DNA of 64,000 nt from Actinobacteria bacterium 69-20 (lineage in GTDB: Bacteria > Actinomycetota > Actinomycetes > Mycobacteriales > Nakamurellaceae). Under the pieces are notes generated by a model that did no database searches, had not been told where the DNA came from, and was given only the letters and a program-made list of their open reading frames with translations. The DNA is taken from the NCBI GenBank assembly GCA_001897425.1, contig MKSW01000027.1, positions 1 to 64,000 on the forward strand, in the 5' to 3' direction. The translations under genes and the position numbers were made by a program. Positions 55,684-62,634 of this stretch are shown one piece after another; within the stretch, counting starts at the first letter, position 1; the number at the start of each line of letters is the position of its first letter.

Positions 55684-57369
55684 ATGAGCACCAGGCCGCG
55701 CCGCGGGCGCAAGCTCGCCACCCAGATCTTCGTGGCCCAACTGGTGATCCTGGCCGTCACGATGGCGGTGGGGTTCGTGATGCTGGCGCGCGCGGAGAGC
55801 GGCTACCTGGATGCGAACTACCAATCCCGGGCCGCGGCCATCGCCGAAACGGTTGCCGGTGTCCCGGCGATCCGCAGGTGCATGGCGGACGAAGCGCCCG
55901 GTTGCGCGGCGACGATCCAGGACTTCGCCACCACCACCCAACACCAGACCGGCGCGTCCTATGTGGTCGTCATCGATATGAACCGGGTGCGGCATTCGCA
56001 CCCCATCCAATCCTTGATCGGCCAACAGGTCGCCGAGCCGATCGTGGCCGCCGACGGCAAGGTGCACCTGGGCATCGACAACGGAAGCCTGGGTCGCTCG
56101 GCCAACGCCCGCGTCCCGCTGTACGGGCCGGACGGCACCATGGTCGGCGAGATCTCCGTCGGCATCAAGGAGGACTCGGTCCTCAGCGCGCTGCGCCAGC
56201 ACCTGTTTTCGTTCGCAGCCTGGTTTGCAATAGCGCTGGCCGTCGGAGCGCTCGCCTCCTGGGCGCTTGCCCGGCACCTCAAGCGGCGCACCTTCGGCCT
56301 GGAACTGGACGACATCGCCCGCCTGCTGCAGGAGCGCGAGGCGACGCTGCACGGAATTCGCGAGGGGGTGATCGCGGTGGACCGGAAGGGCGTCGTCACC
56401 CTTGTCAACGACGAGGCGAGTGCCCTGCTGGGCCTGACCACCGCTGGTTACGGGCACGCGCTGGCGGACCTGCTGCCGCCCGGGCGCCTCAACGACGTGC
56501 TCACCGGTCGCGAGCCGGGTCCCGATCAGGTCGTCGTCACCGAGCAGCACTGCCTGGTGATCAACCGGATGCCCGTGAAGATCACCGACCGCGATCTGGG
56601 TGCCGTCATCACGCTGTCCGACCGCAGCGAGCTGGAAGGACTGGTGCGCGAACTCGACAGCGTTCGGGGGCTCACCGACGCGCTGCGCGCGCAGCAGCAC
56701 GAGTTCGACAACCGGGTGCACGCGCTGGCCGGCCTGGTGGAACTGGGACGTTACGACGAGGCGCTGCAATACGCAGGCGAGTTGTCCGGCAGGCAGGCGG
56801 GTCTGGCCGAGCGGCTGCAGGAACGCATCGACAGCCCGCAACTGGTGGGCCTTCTCGTCGCCAAGGCGGTGATCGCCGCGGAGCGCGGGGTCACCTTGAC
56901 GATCAGCGACGACTCCGCGCTGGCGGCGGGTGACGCCGATCCGCGGGCGCTGCTCACGGTCGTCGGCAACCTGGTGGACAACGCCATCGACGCCGCGGGC
57001 GGATCGGGCACGGCCGGGCAGGATCCCGCTGTCGCGGTGTCCATCCGGACCGAAGCGGACCGGCGGGTGACGGTGTCGGTCCGCGACACCGGGCCCGGCA
57101 TCGCACCCGAGGACCGCCAACGGGTGTTCGTCGACGGCTACACGACGAAGCGGGCGTCCGGTCCGGGGCGTCGCGGGCTTGGCCTGGCGCTCGTGCGGCG
57201 GACCGTCGTGGGTGCGGGTGGAAGCATCACCGTCACCGGGCTTGCGGCCTCCGACGGCCGCACGTCACCGGCCGGACCGGTCGGCGACGCGACTGGCGAG
57301 CCGGCGGCCGGCACCGTCTTCACGGTGGTGCTGCCGCCCGCCCGCTCGACGGCGGATCTGCTGGCATGA
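55684..57369 (+). CDS. CitA/DcuS-type sensor histidine kinase
   Basis: Membrane kinase of 561 residues. A first segment (about 12-30) leads to an extracytoplasmic sensor domain (about 35-175, with NRVRHSHPIQSLIGQ typical of citrate/dicarboxylate sensors) and a second segment (HLFSFAAWFAIALAVGALASWAL). A PAS domain (about 210-310) precedes the phosphoacceptor His 339 in QQHEFDNRVHALAGL, then N (VDNAIDAA), G1 (DTGPGI) and G2 (GRRGLGLALV) boxes. ATG 55684 is the only start that fits the first segment. The stop overlaps the regulator gene by four bases. Confidence 0.9.
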   Translation: MSTRPRRGRKLATQIFVAQLVILAVTMAVGFVMLARAESGYLDANYQSRAAAIAETVAGVPAIRRCMADEAPGCAATIQDFATTTQHQTGASYVVVIDMNRVRHSHPIQSLIGQQVAEPIVAADGKVHLGIDNGSLGRSANARVPLYGPDGTMVGEISVGIKEDSVLSALRQHLFSFAAWFAIALAVGALASWALARHLKRRTFGLELDDIARLLQEREATLHGIREGVIAVDRKGVVTLVNDEASALLGLTTAGYGHALADLLPPGRLNDVLTGREPGPDQVVVTEQHCLVINRMPVKITDRDLGAVITLSDRSELEGLVRELDSVRGLTDALRAQQHEFDNRVHALAGLVELGRYDEALQYAGELSGRQAGLAERLQERIDSPQLVGLLVAKAVIAAERGVTLTISDDSALAAGDADPRALLTVVGNLVDNAIDAAGGSGTAGQDPAVAVSIRTEADRRVTVSVRDTGPGIAPEDRQRVFVDGYTTKRASGPGRRGLGLALVRRTVVGAGGSITVTGLAASDGRTSPAGPVGDATGEPAAGTVFTVVLPPARSTADLLA

Positions 57370-58055
57370 TCGGCACACTCGTCGTCGACGACGACTTCCG
57401 GGTTGCCGATGTGCATGCGGGCTACGTGAAGTCGGTGACGGGTTTCACGGTGGTCGGCGTTGCCCAGAGCGCTGCGCAGACGCTGCGGGCCGTCCAGGAC
57501 CGCCGCCCGGACCTGGTGCTGCTGGACCTCTACCTGCCCGACGAGCACGGCCTGGACGTGATGCGACGCCTGGATGAGGTGCCGACCCCGCCGGACGTCA
57601 TCGTGGTGTCGGCCGCGCGCGACCTGGCGAGCGTCCGCCGCGCCATGCGGCAGGGCGCGGTCGGCTACGTTGCCAAGCCGTTCGGCTTCGCGTTGTTGAA
57701 CGAACGGCTTTGCGCCTACCGCGATCTGCGCCGGCGGGTCGCGGCCCTGTCCACCGAAGGCTCGCAGGCGGCGGAGCAGTCGGACATCGACGCGCTGTTC
57801 GCACTGCTCGGCGGGTCCACCGTCGCACCGGCGCCGAAGGGGCAGTCCGAATCCACCATGCGGCTGGTGCGGGAGGCGGTTCGGCATGCCGCGCCGGATA
57901 TCTCCGCGGTCCAGGTCGCGGATTCCGTCGGGATCAGCCGCACGACGGCCCAGCGCTACCTGGTGTACCTCGCCCGGCACGGCGTGATCGAACTGCGCCT
58001 GCAGTACGGGTCTACCGGGCGGCCGGAGCACCGGTACCGGCCGCGCCAGGGGTGA
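57366..58055 (+). CDS. CitB/DctR-family response regulator
   Basis: Protein of 229 residues. The receiver has the acid pocket VVDDDF, phosphoacceptor Asp 54 in LLDLYLP, Ser in IVVSAAR, and Lys in VAKPF. The output domain (about 160-225) has DNA-binding VADSVGISRTTAQRYLVYLARHGVIEL and the family ending TGRPEHRYR. The partner is the kinase upstream; the likely target is the importer operon. Confidence 0.92.
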   Translation: MIGTLVVDDDFRVADVHAGYVKSVTGFTVVGVAQSAAQTLRAVQDRRPDLVLLDLYLPDEHGLDVMRRLDEVPTPPDVIVVSAARDLASVRRAMRQGAVGYVAKPFGFALLNERLCAYRDLRRRVAALSTEGSQAAEQSDIDALFALLGGSTVAPAPKGQSESTMRLVREAVRHAAPDISAVQVADSVGISRTTAQRYLVYLARHGVIELRLQYGSTGRPEHRYRPRQG

Positions 58056-58110
58056 CGGTGCGCAGGGCGGGCACCGCGGGTCTGCGGTTGCCCGGGTTCG
58101 CGCCGCCCGC

Positions 58111-58526
58111 TCAGCCCCGCTGGGCCGCGACCAGTGCCCGCCGGGTGAGAACCCTGGTCAGGTGCCGGCGACAATCCTTGTCGGCGTTCATGTCCGCAGT
58201 CGGGTCCGCGTGCGCCAGGGAACCGCCGATGGTGCTGCGGTGCCGGCCTGCGGGTCGCCGACGTGGGACGCCACCAGGCCCAGCAGCGGGGGCGGATTGC
58301 CACACCAGGTCGGGGTGACGAGGTGGGAGTGCCGGGTCAGCGCCCCGACCGCGACGCCCTCCCGGCGAAGGTACCGCAACTCGTCCAGATGCCCGACGTT
58401 CACGAGCAATCCGGGCGGAGCCGGCCTCACCTTCATCATGGGCAGCAGCGAATGGCCGCCCGCCAACAGCTTTGCCTCGTCACCGTACTTGGCGTGTCCC
58501 GCCAGAGGGTACAACAACTCATGCAC
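58111..58526 (-). pseudogene. broken CoxM-like FAD-binding subunit (molybdenum hydroxylase family)
   Basis: VHELLYPLAGHAKYGDEAKLLAGGHSLLPMMKVRPAPP, given by its AKLLAGGHSLLPMMK core, then AVGALTRHSHLV, PLLGLVASHVGDPQ, match the N-terminal half of CoxM/XDH FAD subunits. After GDPQ the reading continues in another frame with RSTIGGSLAHADPTAD, so a frameshift lies near 58235. Beyond HADPTAD homology stops; the C-terminal half and the partner subunits are missing. It is a decayed remnant of an aerobic CO-dehydrogenase or xanthine/nicotinate-type hydroxylase. Confidence 0.8.
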
Positions 58527-58595
58527 TGATCGCCTGCCCCCCGCCGCGCCATCCCGGGTTTCGCACCTATCGGCTCCCGGTGACGCGGGAGGCGA

Positions 58596-58853
58596 GGGGT
58601 TGTCGACGGTGCCACGGCGAACGAGGATTCCTGGTGTCGGCAAGGGACCTCGGGCGGGTGGCTCAGATGCACACGGCAGGCACGGCATCGTGGCGTTTCG
58701 CCCACGACATCGACGAACGTCTTCACGTTGCGCTCTACATCCGCGATGCCCTTGACCTGCCGACAGCTGCCGAGGGAACCCCGCCCCGGCTCGCGAGCGA
58801 AATCCCTGACCGCTCGGGGTTACTCGGTCCCGAAGCGGCGCGGGCGGTGGCCG
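58596..58853 (+). repeat. right direct repeat (258 bp)
   Basis: Matches 52133-52390 at an offset of 6463 bases with about six mismatches. It covers the upstream region and the first 73 codons of the intact gene that follows. Confidence 0.88.
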
Positions 58854-59335
58854 CCCAGTGGCTGTCTTGGTGGCGTGACATAGTCACTGCGATGGCCTCG
58901 GCACAGCGGGGGCGACCGCTCGACGCAGCGGATGTGGACGGCCGGCCGCGGTATTCCGCGGATTGGCATCGGCAGATGATCGATCCGCCGGACTGGAACT
59001 CGCTCGCGGACCGTCCAGGGCTGCGCGGCGCCGCGAAGGCGCTGTGGACGGATTCTCTTCACTGGTTCGAGCCTGCTCGGCGGCCGTACCTGCCGCCGTC
59101 ATGCACCGACGTGTTCCGCTGGGAGTGGGTGCGCGACTGCGCCGAGGGCGCAGCGGCCAGGCACCACGTGAGCCCGGGTGCGATCGACGGCTGCGCCGAG
59201 GTGCTGCTCGTGGAGGGACTCTGGTGGCAGCTCGTCGCGCCCGGTGTGGCGCTGTGCTCGATCGCCGCAGCACGCGACGCGGCCATCGCGCCGGCGATCC
59301 TCGACGAGATATTTGATTCCTATCTCGCCGGATAG
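58634..59335 (+). CDS. hypothetical protein, intact copy of the duplicated gene
   Basis: Protein of 233 residues from GTG 58634: ARDLGRVAQMHTAGTASWRFAHDIDERLH at the start, WLSWWRDIVTAM, DPPDWNSLADRPGLR, and ending ILDEIFDSYLAG. It is soluble, Trp-rich and acidic; I do not recognise the family. The first 73 codons are duplicated at 52171. It may belong with the neighbouring small antitoxin-like gene, 32 bases downstream. Confidence 0.7.
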   Translation: MSARDLGRVAQMHTAGTASWRFAHDIDERLHVALYIRDALDLPTAAEGTPPRLASEIPDRSGLLGPEAARAVAAQWLSWWRDIVTAMASAQRGRPLDAADVDGRPRYSADWHRQMIDPPDWNSLADRPGLRGAAKALWTDSLHWFEPARRPYLPPSCTDVFRWEWVRDCAEGAAARHHVSPGAIDGCAEVLLVEGLWWQLVAPGVALCSIAAARDAAIAPAILDEIFDSYLAG

Positions 59336-59367
59336 CGACTGCACCGCCTTCCGGTCAAGTTCGACTG

Positions 59368-59634
59368 ATGGCACGGAGGAAGACGACGGTGTATATCGAC
59401 GGCGCGCTGTTGCGCGCGACGAAGGTTGCTGCCGCACGCTCCGGGAAGCACGAGTACGAGGTCTTCGAAGACGCGCTCCGCGAACATCTGGGGCTGGCTG
59501 GCGTCGTCGAGCGCATCTGGGCCGGTATCACCCCTGAACAGGCACCCGGTGAGGAAGCCGCCGCACGAATCGCGGCTGAGGAACTCGCGGCCGCACGTAG
59601 TTCGGCGAGCCTCGGCGACGTCACCGCTGGTTAA
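59368..59634 (+). CDS. ribbon-helix-helix antitoxin-like protein, no toxin partner
   Basis: Protein of 88 residues: KTTVYIDGALLRATKVAAARSG is the ribbon-helix-helix, followed by YEVFEDALREHLGL and an acidic Ala/Glu tail typical of CopG/VapB-type antitoxins. The next gene is a convergent peptidase overlapping by four bases, so no toxin follows. It is likely an orphan antitoxin or a regulator. Confidence 0.75.
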   Translation: MARRKTTVYIDGALLRATKVAAARSGKHEYEVFEDALREHLGLAGVVERIWAGITPEQAPGEEAAARIAAEELAAARSSASLGDVTAG

Positions 59635-60590
59635 CTGGTTGTTGGAATGCTGATCGTCGCTCGCAGCGCGTCAGTGGCTTCGATCGTGCGTTCGGCCAGG
59701 ATCGGGCCGCCGTGTCCTTCAGATTCTTCAATATGCAGTGTGCTGCCTGGCCAGCGTTTCCAGAGCCGCCACGGTATTTCTGCTGGACAGCTCACGTCGA
59801 GGCGACCGTGCAGCAGAACCCCGGGGATGCCTTCGAGCTGGTGGATGCGGTCGACGATGCGTAGTTGCCCGGGTAGGAAGCAGTCGTGCGACCAGTAGTG
59901 GGTGACCTGGGTGGCGAAGTTCTCGCGTTGGCGCCGGTCGGGGTGCAGTGGCTCGGTTCCGTGATATGGGCCTAGAGACACATGGATCGTTTCCCAGTGG
60001 TCCCAGAGGTCAGCCGCCCGGGCGCGGACCGACGGGTCCGGGTCGCGTAGAAGTTTTGCGTAACCTTCGGCGGGTCTAAGCGTGCCGGCGTGCTGTGCGA
60101 AATCGTGCCAGACCTCCGGGAACAGCCAGCCGATCTTGTCGGTGATCCAGTCGATCTCTTCTCGGCTGCCTGATGTCACGGCCATGAGCACCACCGCCGA
60201 GCATCGTTCGGGGTGTTCGAGCGCGTACGCGAGGGCGAGGGTACTGCCCCAGGAGATGCCGTGAAGCAGCCACCTTTCGATGCCGAGGTGCTGCCGAAGG
60301 GCTTCGATGTCTTCGATTTGGGCTTGGATCGTGTTGGTGTCCAACATGTTCAGCGCATCGATCGACCACGGTGTGCTACGCCCGCAGCCGCGCTGATCGA
60401 AGCCGATGATGTGGTAACCATTGGGATTGAACTTGCGTCGGTATGCCCCCTGTCCCAGCCCACTTCCCGGGCCGCCATGCAAGTAGAGCGCCGGGCGGCC
60501 GGCAGGGCTGCCTGAGGCTTCCCAGTAGAGGACATTGCCATCTGGCCGATCCAGAAAGCCGTGCCGATACGGCGCTATGGATGGGTACAC
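59631..60590 (-). CDS. pip: proline iminopeptidase (alpha/beta hydrolase)
   Basis: Cytoplasmic peptidase of 319 residues that removes N-terminal proline. YLHGGPGSGLGQG is the oxyanion loop, FDQRGCGRSTP the family signature, GISWGSTLALAYA the Ser nucleophile, LLHGRLDVSCP the Asp region and EGHGG the His. Length and motifs are complete. It sits among toxin-antitoxin genes and is co-directed with the pair on its right. Confidence 0.92.
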   Translation of the reverse strand: MYPSIAPYRHGFLDRPDGNVLYWEASGSPAGRPALYLHGGPGSGLGQGAYRRKFNPNGYHIIGFDQRGCGRSTPWSIDALNMLDTNTIQAQIEDIEALRQHLGIERWLLHGISWGSTLALAYALEHPERCSAVVLMAVTSGSREEIDWITDKIGWLFPEVWHDFAQHAGTLRPAEGYAKLLRDPDPSVRARAADLWDHWETIHVSLGPYHGTEPLHPDRRQRENFATQVTHYWSHDCFLPGQLRIVDRIHQLEGIPGVLLHGRLDVSCPAEIPWRLWKRWPGSTLHIEESEGHGGPILAERTIEATDALRATISIPTTS

Positions 60591-60624
60591 CGAACTAGGG
60601 TAGAGCGCCTCAATGAGTGCGCGG

Positions 60625-60951
60625 CTACTGGCGTTGCAGCTCTTCGCGTGCGACGCGCCGTGCGATGGCTTCGACCTCTGCCGTAGACAGGGCGGTGGGC
60701 CGGTGCTCAGCTGCTCCTCTCAGCATCTGCCGTACGACGGCTGAGACAGGGATTCCTTCTCGCGTGGCGCGCTCGCGGAGGTAGCCGTCGAGTTCCTTGT
60801 CGATGCGCAGGTGCATCGGTACGTCGAGTGTCGCTCGGTTTTCCGCTGCCTCCGCCTCCGCGGCTTCGGATTCCTCGTCGGCGACTTCGTCCCGGATTGC
60901 CGCGTGTCGCCGTTGCCGAGCCTCACGCTGCGCATCTGCGGTATCAGCCAT
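60625..60951 (-). CDS. ribbon-helix-helix antitoxin
   Basis: Protein of 108 residues: an Ala/Glu/Arg-rich start with AEAAE repeats, then LDVPMHLRIDKELDGYLRERATREGIPVSAVVRQML, the ribbon-helix-helix, placed in the second half. It overlaps the toxin gene by eight bases. A BrnA- or CopG-like role in neutralising and repressing is likely. The order toxin then antitoxin matches BrnTA. Confidence 0.8.
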   Translation of the reverse strand: MADTADAQREARQRRHAAIRDEVADEESEAAEAEAAENRATLDVPMHLRIDKELDGYLRERATREGIPVSAVVRQMLRGAAEHRPTALSTAEVEAIARRVAREELQRQ

Positions 60952-61255
60952 GACGTTGCTCCTTCCTGTCCAGATACTCGCGGAGGTCCGCGCCGCGGGT
61001 CTTCCACGCGGTGACGCCGGATGCATCCTCCGGATCGATGATCACGGTGACGACGAATCCTGCAGCCTTCGAATATCCGATCAAGCGGACATAAGCGACT
61101 CGGCTTTTCGGATCCGGGTCGCGCACAATGCTGCCCGGATCCGCAGCGGCTTCGATCGTCCAATCCGGCTCGATATCGGTCGCACCCGGATAGCGAAGCG
61201 ATCGGCTGCGGATGTGAGCCGCGTCCTCGTCGTCCCACCACAGATCGACCGGCAC
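60944..61255 (-). CDS. BrnT-like toxin
   Basis: Protein of 103 residues: VDLWWDDEDAAHIRSRSLRYPG, then a beta-rich core with AYVRLIGYSKAAGFVVTVI and TAWKTRGADLREYLDRKE. Size, order and the shared W..HI..R pattern fit the BrnT/RelE-like group, but identity is low. GTG at 61255 is seven bases after a TACGCT -10, so the mRNA is probably leaderless. A 19-bp palindrome overlaps the promoter. Confidence 0.65.
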   Translation of the reverse strand: MPVDLWWDDEDAAHIRSRSLRYPGATDIEPDWTIEAAADPGSIVRDPDPKSRVAYVRLIGYSKAAGFVVTVIIDPEDASGVTAWKTRGADLREYLDRKEQRHG

Positions 61256-61262
61256 ATGCTTA

Positions 61263-61283
61263 AGCGTAGCGCAATGCGCTACG
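61263..61283 (-). promoter_or_regulatory. promoter and palindromic operator of the BrnT-like pair
   Basis: -10 TACGCT (61268-61263) is seven bases from the start codon. CGTAGCGCA-A-TGCGCTACG (61265-61283) is a perfect 19-base palindrome covering the -10. This fits autorepression by the ribbon-helix-helix antitoxin. Confidence 0.65.
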
Positions 61284-61345
61284 AGACGAAGCGACCAGAT
61301 CGGCTCATGAGCGTGGCGGGTTCGGCCATTGGCGCGCATGCCGGC

Positions 61346-61666
61346 ATGATCACGGACATGGGCGCGATGGTTGCCAGCGCGAATGGCCCCACGGTCCTAG
61401 CGCTGCCGTGGGGCGAAATGTTGATTTTCGCGGCGGTGAGCCTGCTCGCCTTGGCAGCGGTGGTCTACGTTGTCGTTGCTGCGCTTCGGGGCAGGCTGCG
61501 TCCCGGTCGAGCGTTGTTCGCTGTACTCATCGCGGTTTTCATACCGATCATCGGTGCCGTGCTCGTCGTGTGGATTGTTGCGGCCGAAGCACGCTGCGGC
61601 GAGCTGTCGGCGGACCGGCTCGTGGTTGGCGGTTCCCCGCCACGCGCCCGAGACAGGCCCCGCTGA
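61346..61666 (+). CDS. small membrane protein
   Basis: Protein of about 106 residues with two hydrophobic segments (MLIFAAVSLLALAAVVYVVVAAL and ALFAVLIAVFIPIIGAVLVVWIVAA) joined by a basic loop, like PLDc_N-type small membrane proteins. The start is uncertain among ATGs at 61274, 61346 and 61358. The 124 bases that follow hold no gene. Confidence 0.6.
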   Translation: MITDMGAMVASANGPTVLALPWGEMLIFAAVSLLALAAVVYVVVAALRGRLRPGRALFAVLIAVFIPIIGAVLVVWIVAAEARCGELSADRLVVGGSPPRARDRPR

Positions 61667-61790
61667 ATGGCCAGAGGCGACGGCCGGACGATCGACGTGT
61701 GCCCGTATTGAACTGACGCTGCGCGTCACACCGTCGCCTCATCGATTCACGGCACGATCGTCATGCGCGACAGGGCGTAGCCTTCGAGCG

Positions 61791-62183
61791 TCACGATCCT
61801 TTGGGAACCGGCAGGACTGTGGGTGGCGGGTGGGCAACGTCGGCCAGTCGACCCAGATCCCCGACGTCGTCGGTGTAGATGACGCTGCCTGGGGCACGGC
61901 TGGCGACCGCGACGACGTAGGCGTCCACCACGTCACTGGTCGCCGTTCGGGCGAGCCACGTACCGATGCGCCGAGCATCACTCTCCGTGAAGCCCTCCTC
62001 GATCCTGCACCCGACCAGGACTCTGGACAGCGTGGTCCGCGGACCACCTCGCCATACCTGCGCAAGGACCGGCGCGGGTACCACGGGCCGGATACGGCGC
62101 TGGAGCATGCGCGTGTGCAACGCCAGCAGGGGCCGCTTGCCGCGTTCGGCAGCGATGAGCGCCCTCGAGTCGTAGACGATCAC
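61791..62183 (-). CDS. VapC-type PIN-domain toxin
   Basis: Protein of 130 residues: MIVYDSRALIAAERG has the first Asp, PAPVLAQVWRGG the second conserved block, TSDVVDAYVVAVA the third, and IYTDDVGDL the last acidic pair. This is a complete PIN RNase. ATG overlaps the antitoxin stop by four bases. Confidence 0.87.
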   Translation of the reverse strand: MIVYDSRALIAAERGKRPLLALHTRMLQRRIRPVVPAPVLAQVWRGGPRTTLSRVLVGCRIEEGFTESDARRIGTWLARTATSDVVDAYVVAVASRAPGSVIYTDDVGDLGRLADVAHPPPTVLPVPKGS

Positions 62184-62422
62184 CTTTCCGCTCGAAGGGC
62201 GCGGTCGAGAGCCTCGTCCGCGGCGGCTAACTCATCGTCGGTGAATGCCCCATGCTCGGCCTGCCACTGGTCCATCGCACGCAGCCCGCGCTGCAACGCC
62301 AAATGTTCGGCCAACGCATCGTTGACCAGTGCCGACAGGCTGGTTCGCTCCCTTCGGGCTGCAGCCTCAGCTTCCTTCCAAACCTCGGGGTCGAACGCGA
62401 CCGAGCGCTTCACAGCAACCAT
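62180..62422 (-). CDS. VapB-type antitoxin
   Basis: Protein of 80 residues: VKRSVAFDPEVWKEAEAAARRERTSLSALVNDALAEHL is the ribbon-helix-helix; the acidic tail FTDDELAAADEALDRAL binds toxin. ATG 62422 is seven bases after TACCAT, so the mRNA is probably leaderless. It overlaps its toxin by four bases. Confidence 0.85.
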   Translation of the reverse strand: MVAVKRSVAFDPEVWKEAEAAARRERTSLSALVNDALAEHLALQRGLRAMDQWQAEHGAFTDDELAAADEALDRALRAER

Positions 62423-62429
62423 GATCCCG

Positions 62430-62456
62430 ATGGTAGTACCGGCGGTCACACCGCCG
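62430..62456 (-). promoter_or_regulatory. promoter and palindromes of the VapBC-type pair
   Basis: -10 TACCAT (62435-62430), a GGTACTACC palindrome around it, and CGGCGGT-CAC-ACCGCCG (62440-62456) next to it. These are likely autoregulatory sites. Confidence 0.5.
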
Positions 62457-62562
62457 ACGGGTCCTGTAGATCGGCGTCATCCAGCTCGGCTGTCGCCCTG
62501 CGGCGAACCTCGTCGGGGATCGGCGTCTCGGCGTGCCAGGCGGCCAGCGCCTGCGCCGGCTA
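62446..62562 (-). pseudogene. antitoxin C-terminal remnant
   Basis: PAQALAAWHAETPIPDEV followed by RRRATAELDDADLQDPSAV and stop, with a TAG directly before it. It resembles the acidic toxin-binding tail of a VapB/RHH antitoxin without its DNA-binding part. Confidence 0.4.
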
Positions 62563-62634
62563 GCGGTCCGGCGCCCAGGCAGGGACCGACGAAAGGCCCT
62601 GGCGCGGGCATGGCGCGGCCGGGATACTGCTCCG

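Noticed and set aside
52391..58595. Transposon or integron origin of the cassette
   Set aside because: No transposase, integrase or terminal inverted repeats were found at its edges; only the long direct repeats are visible.
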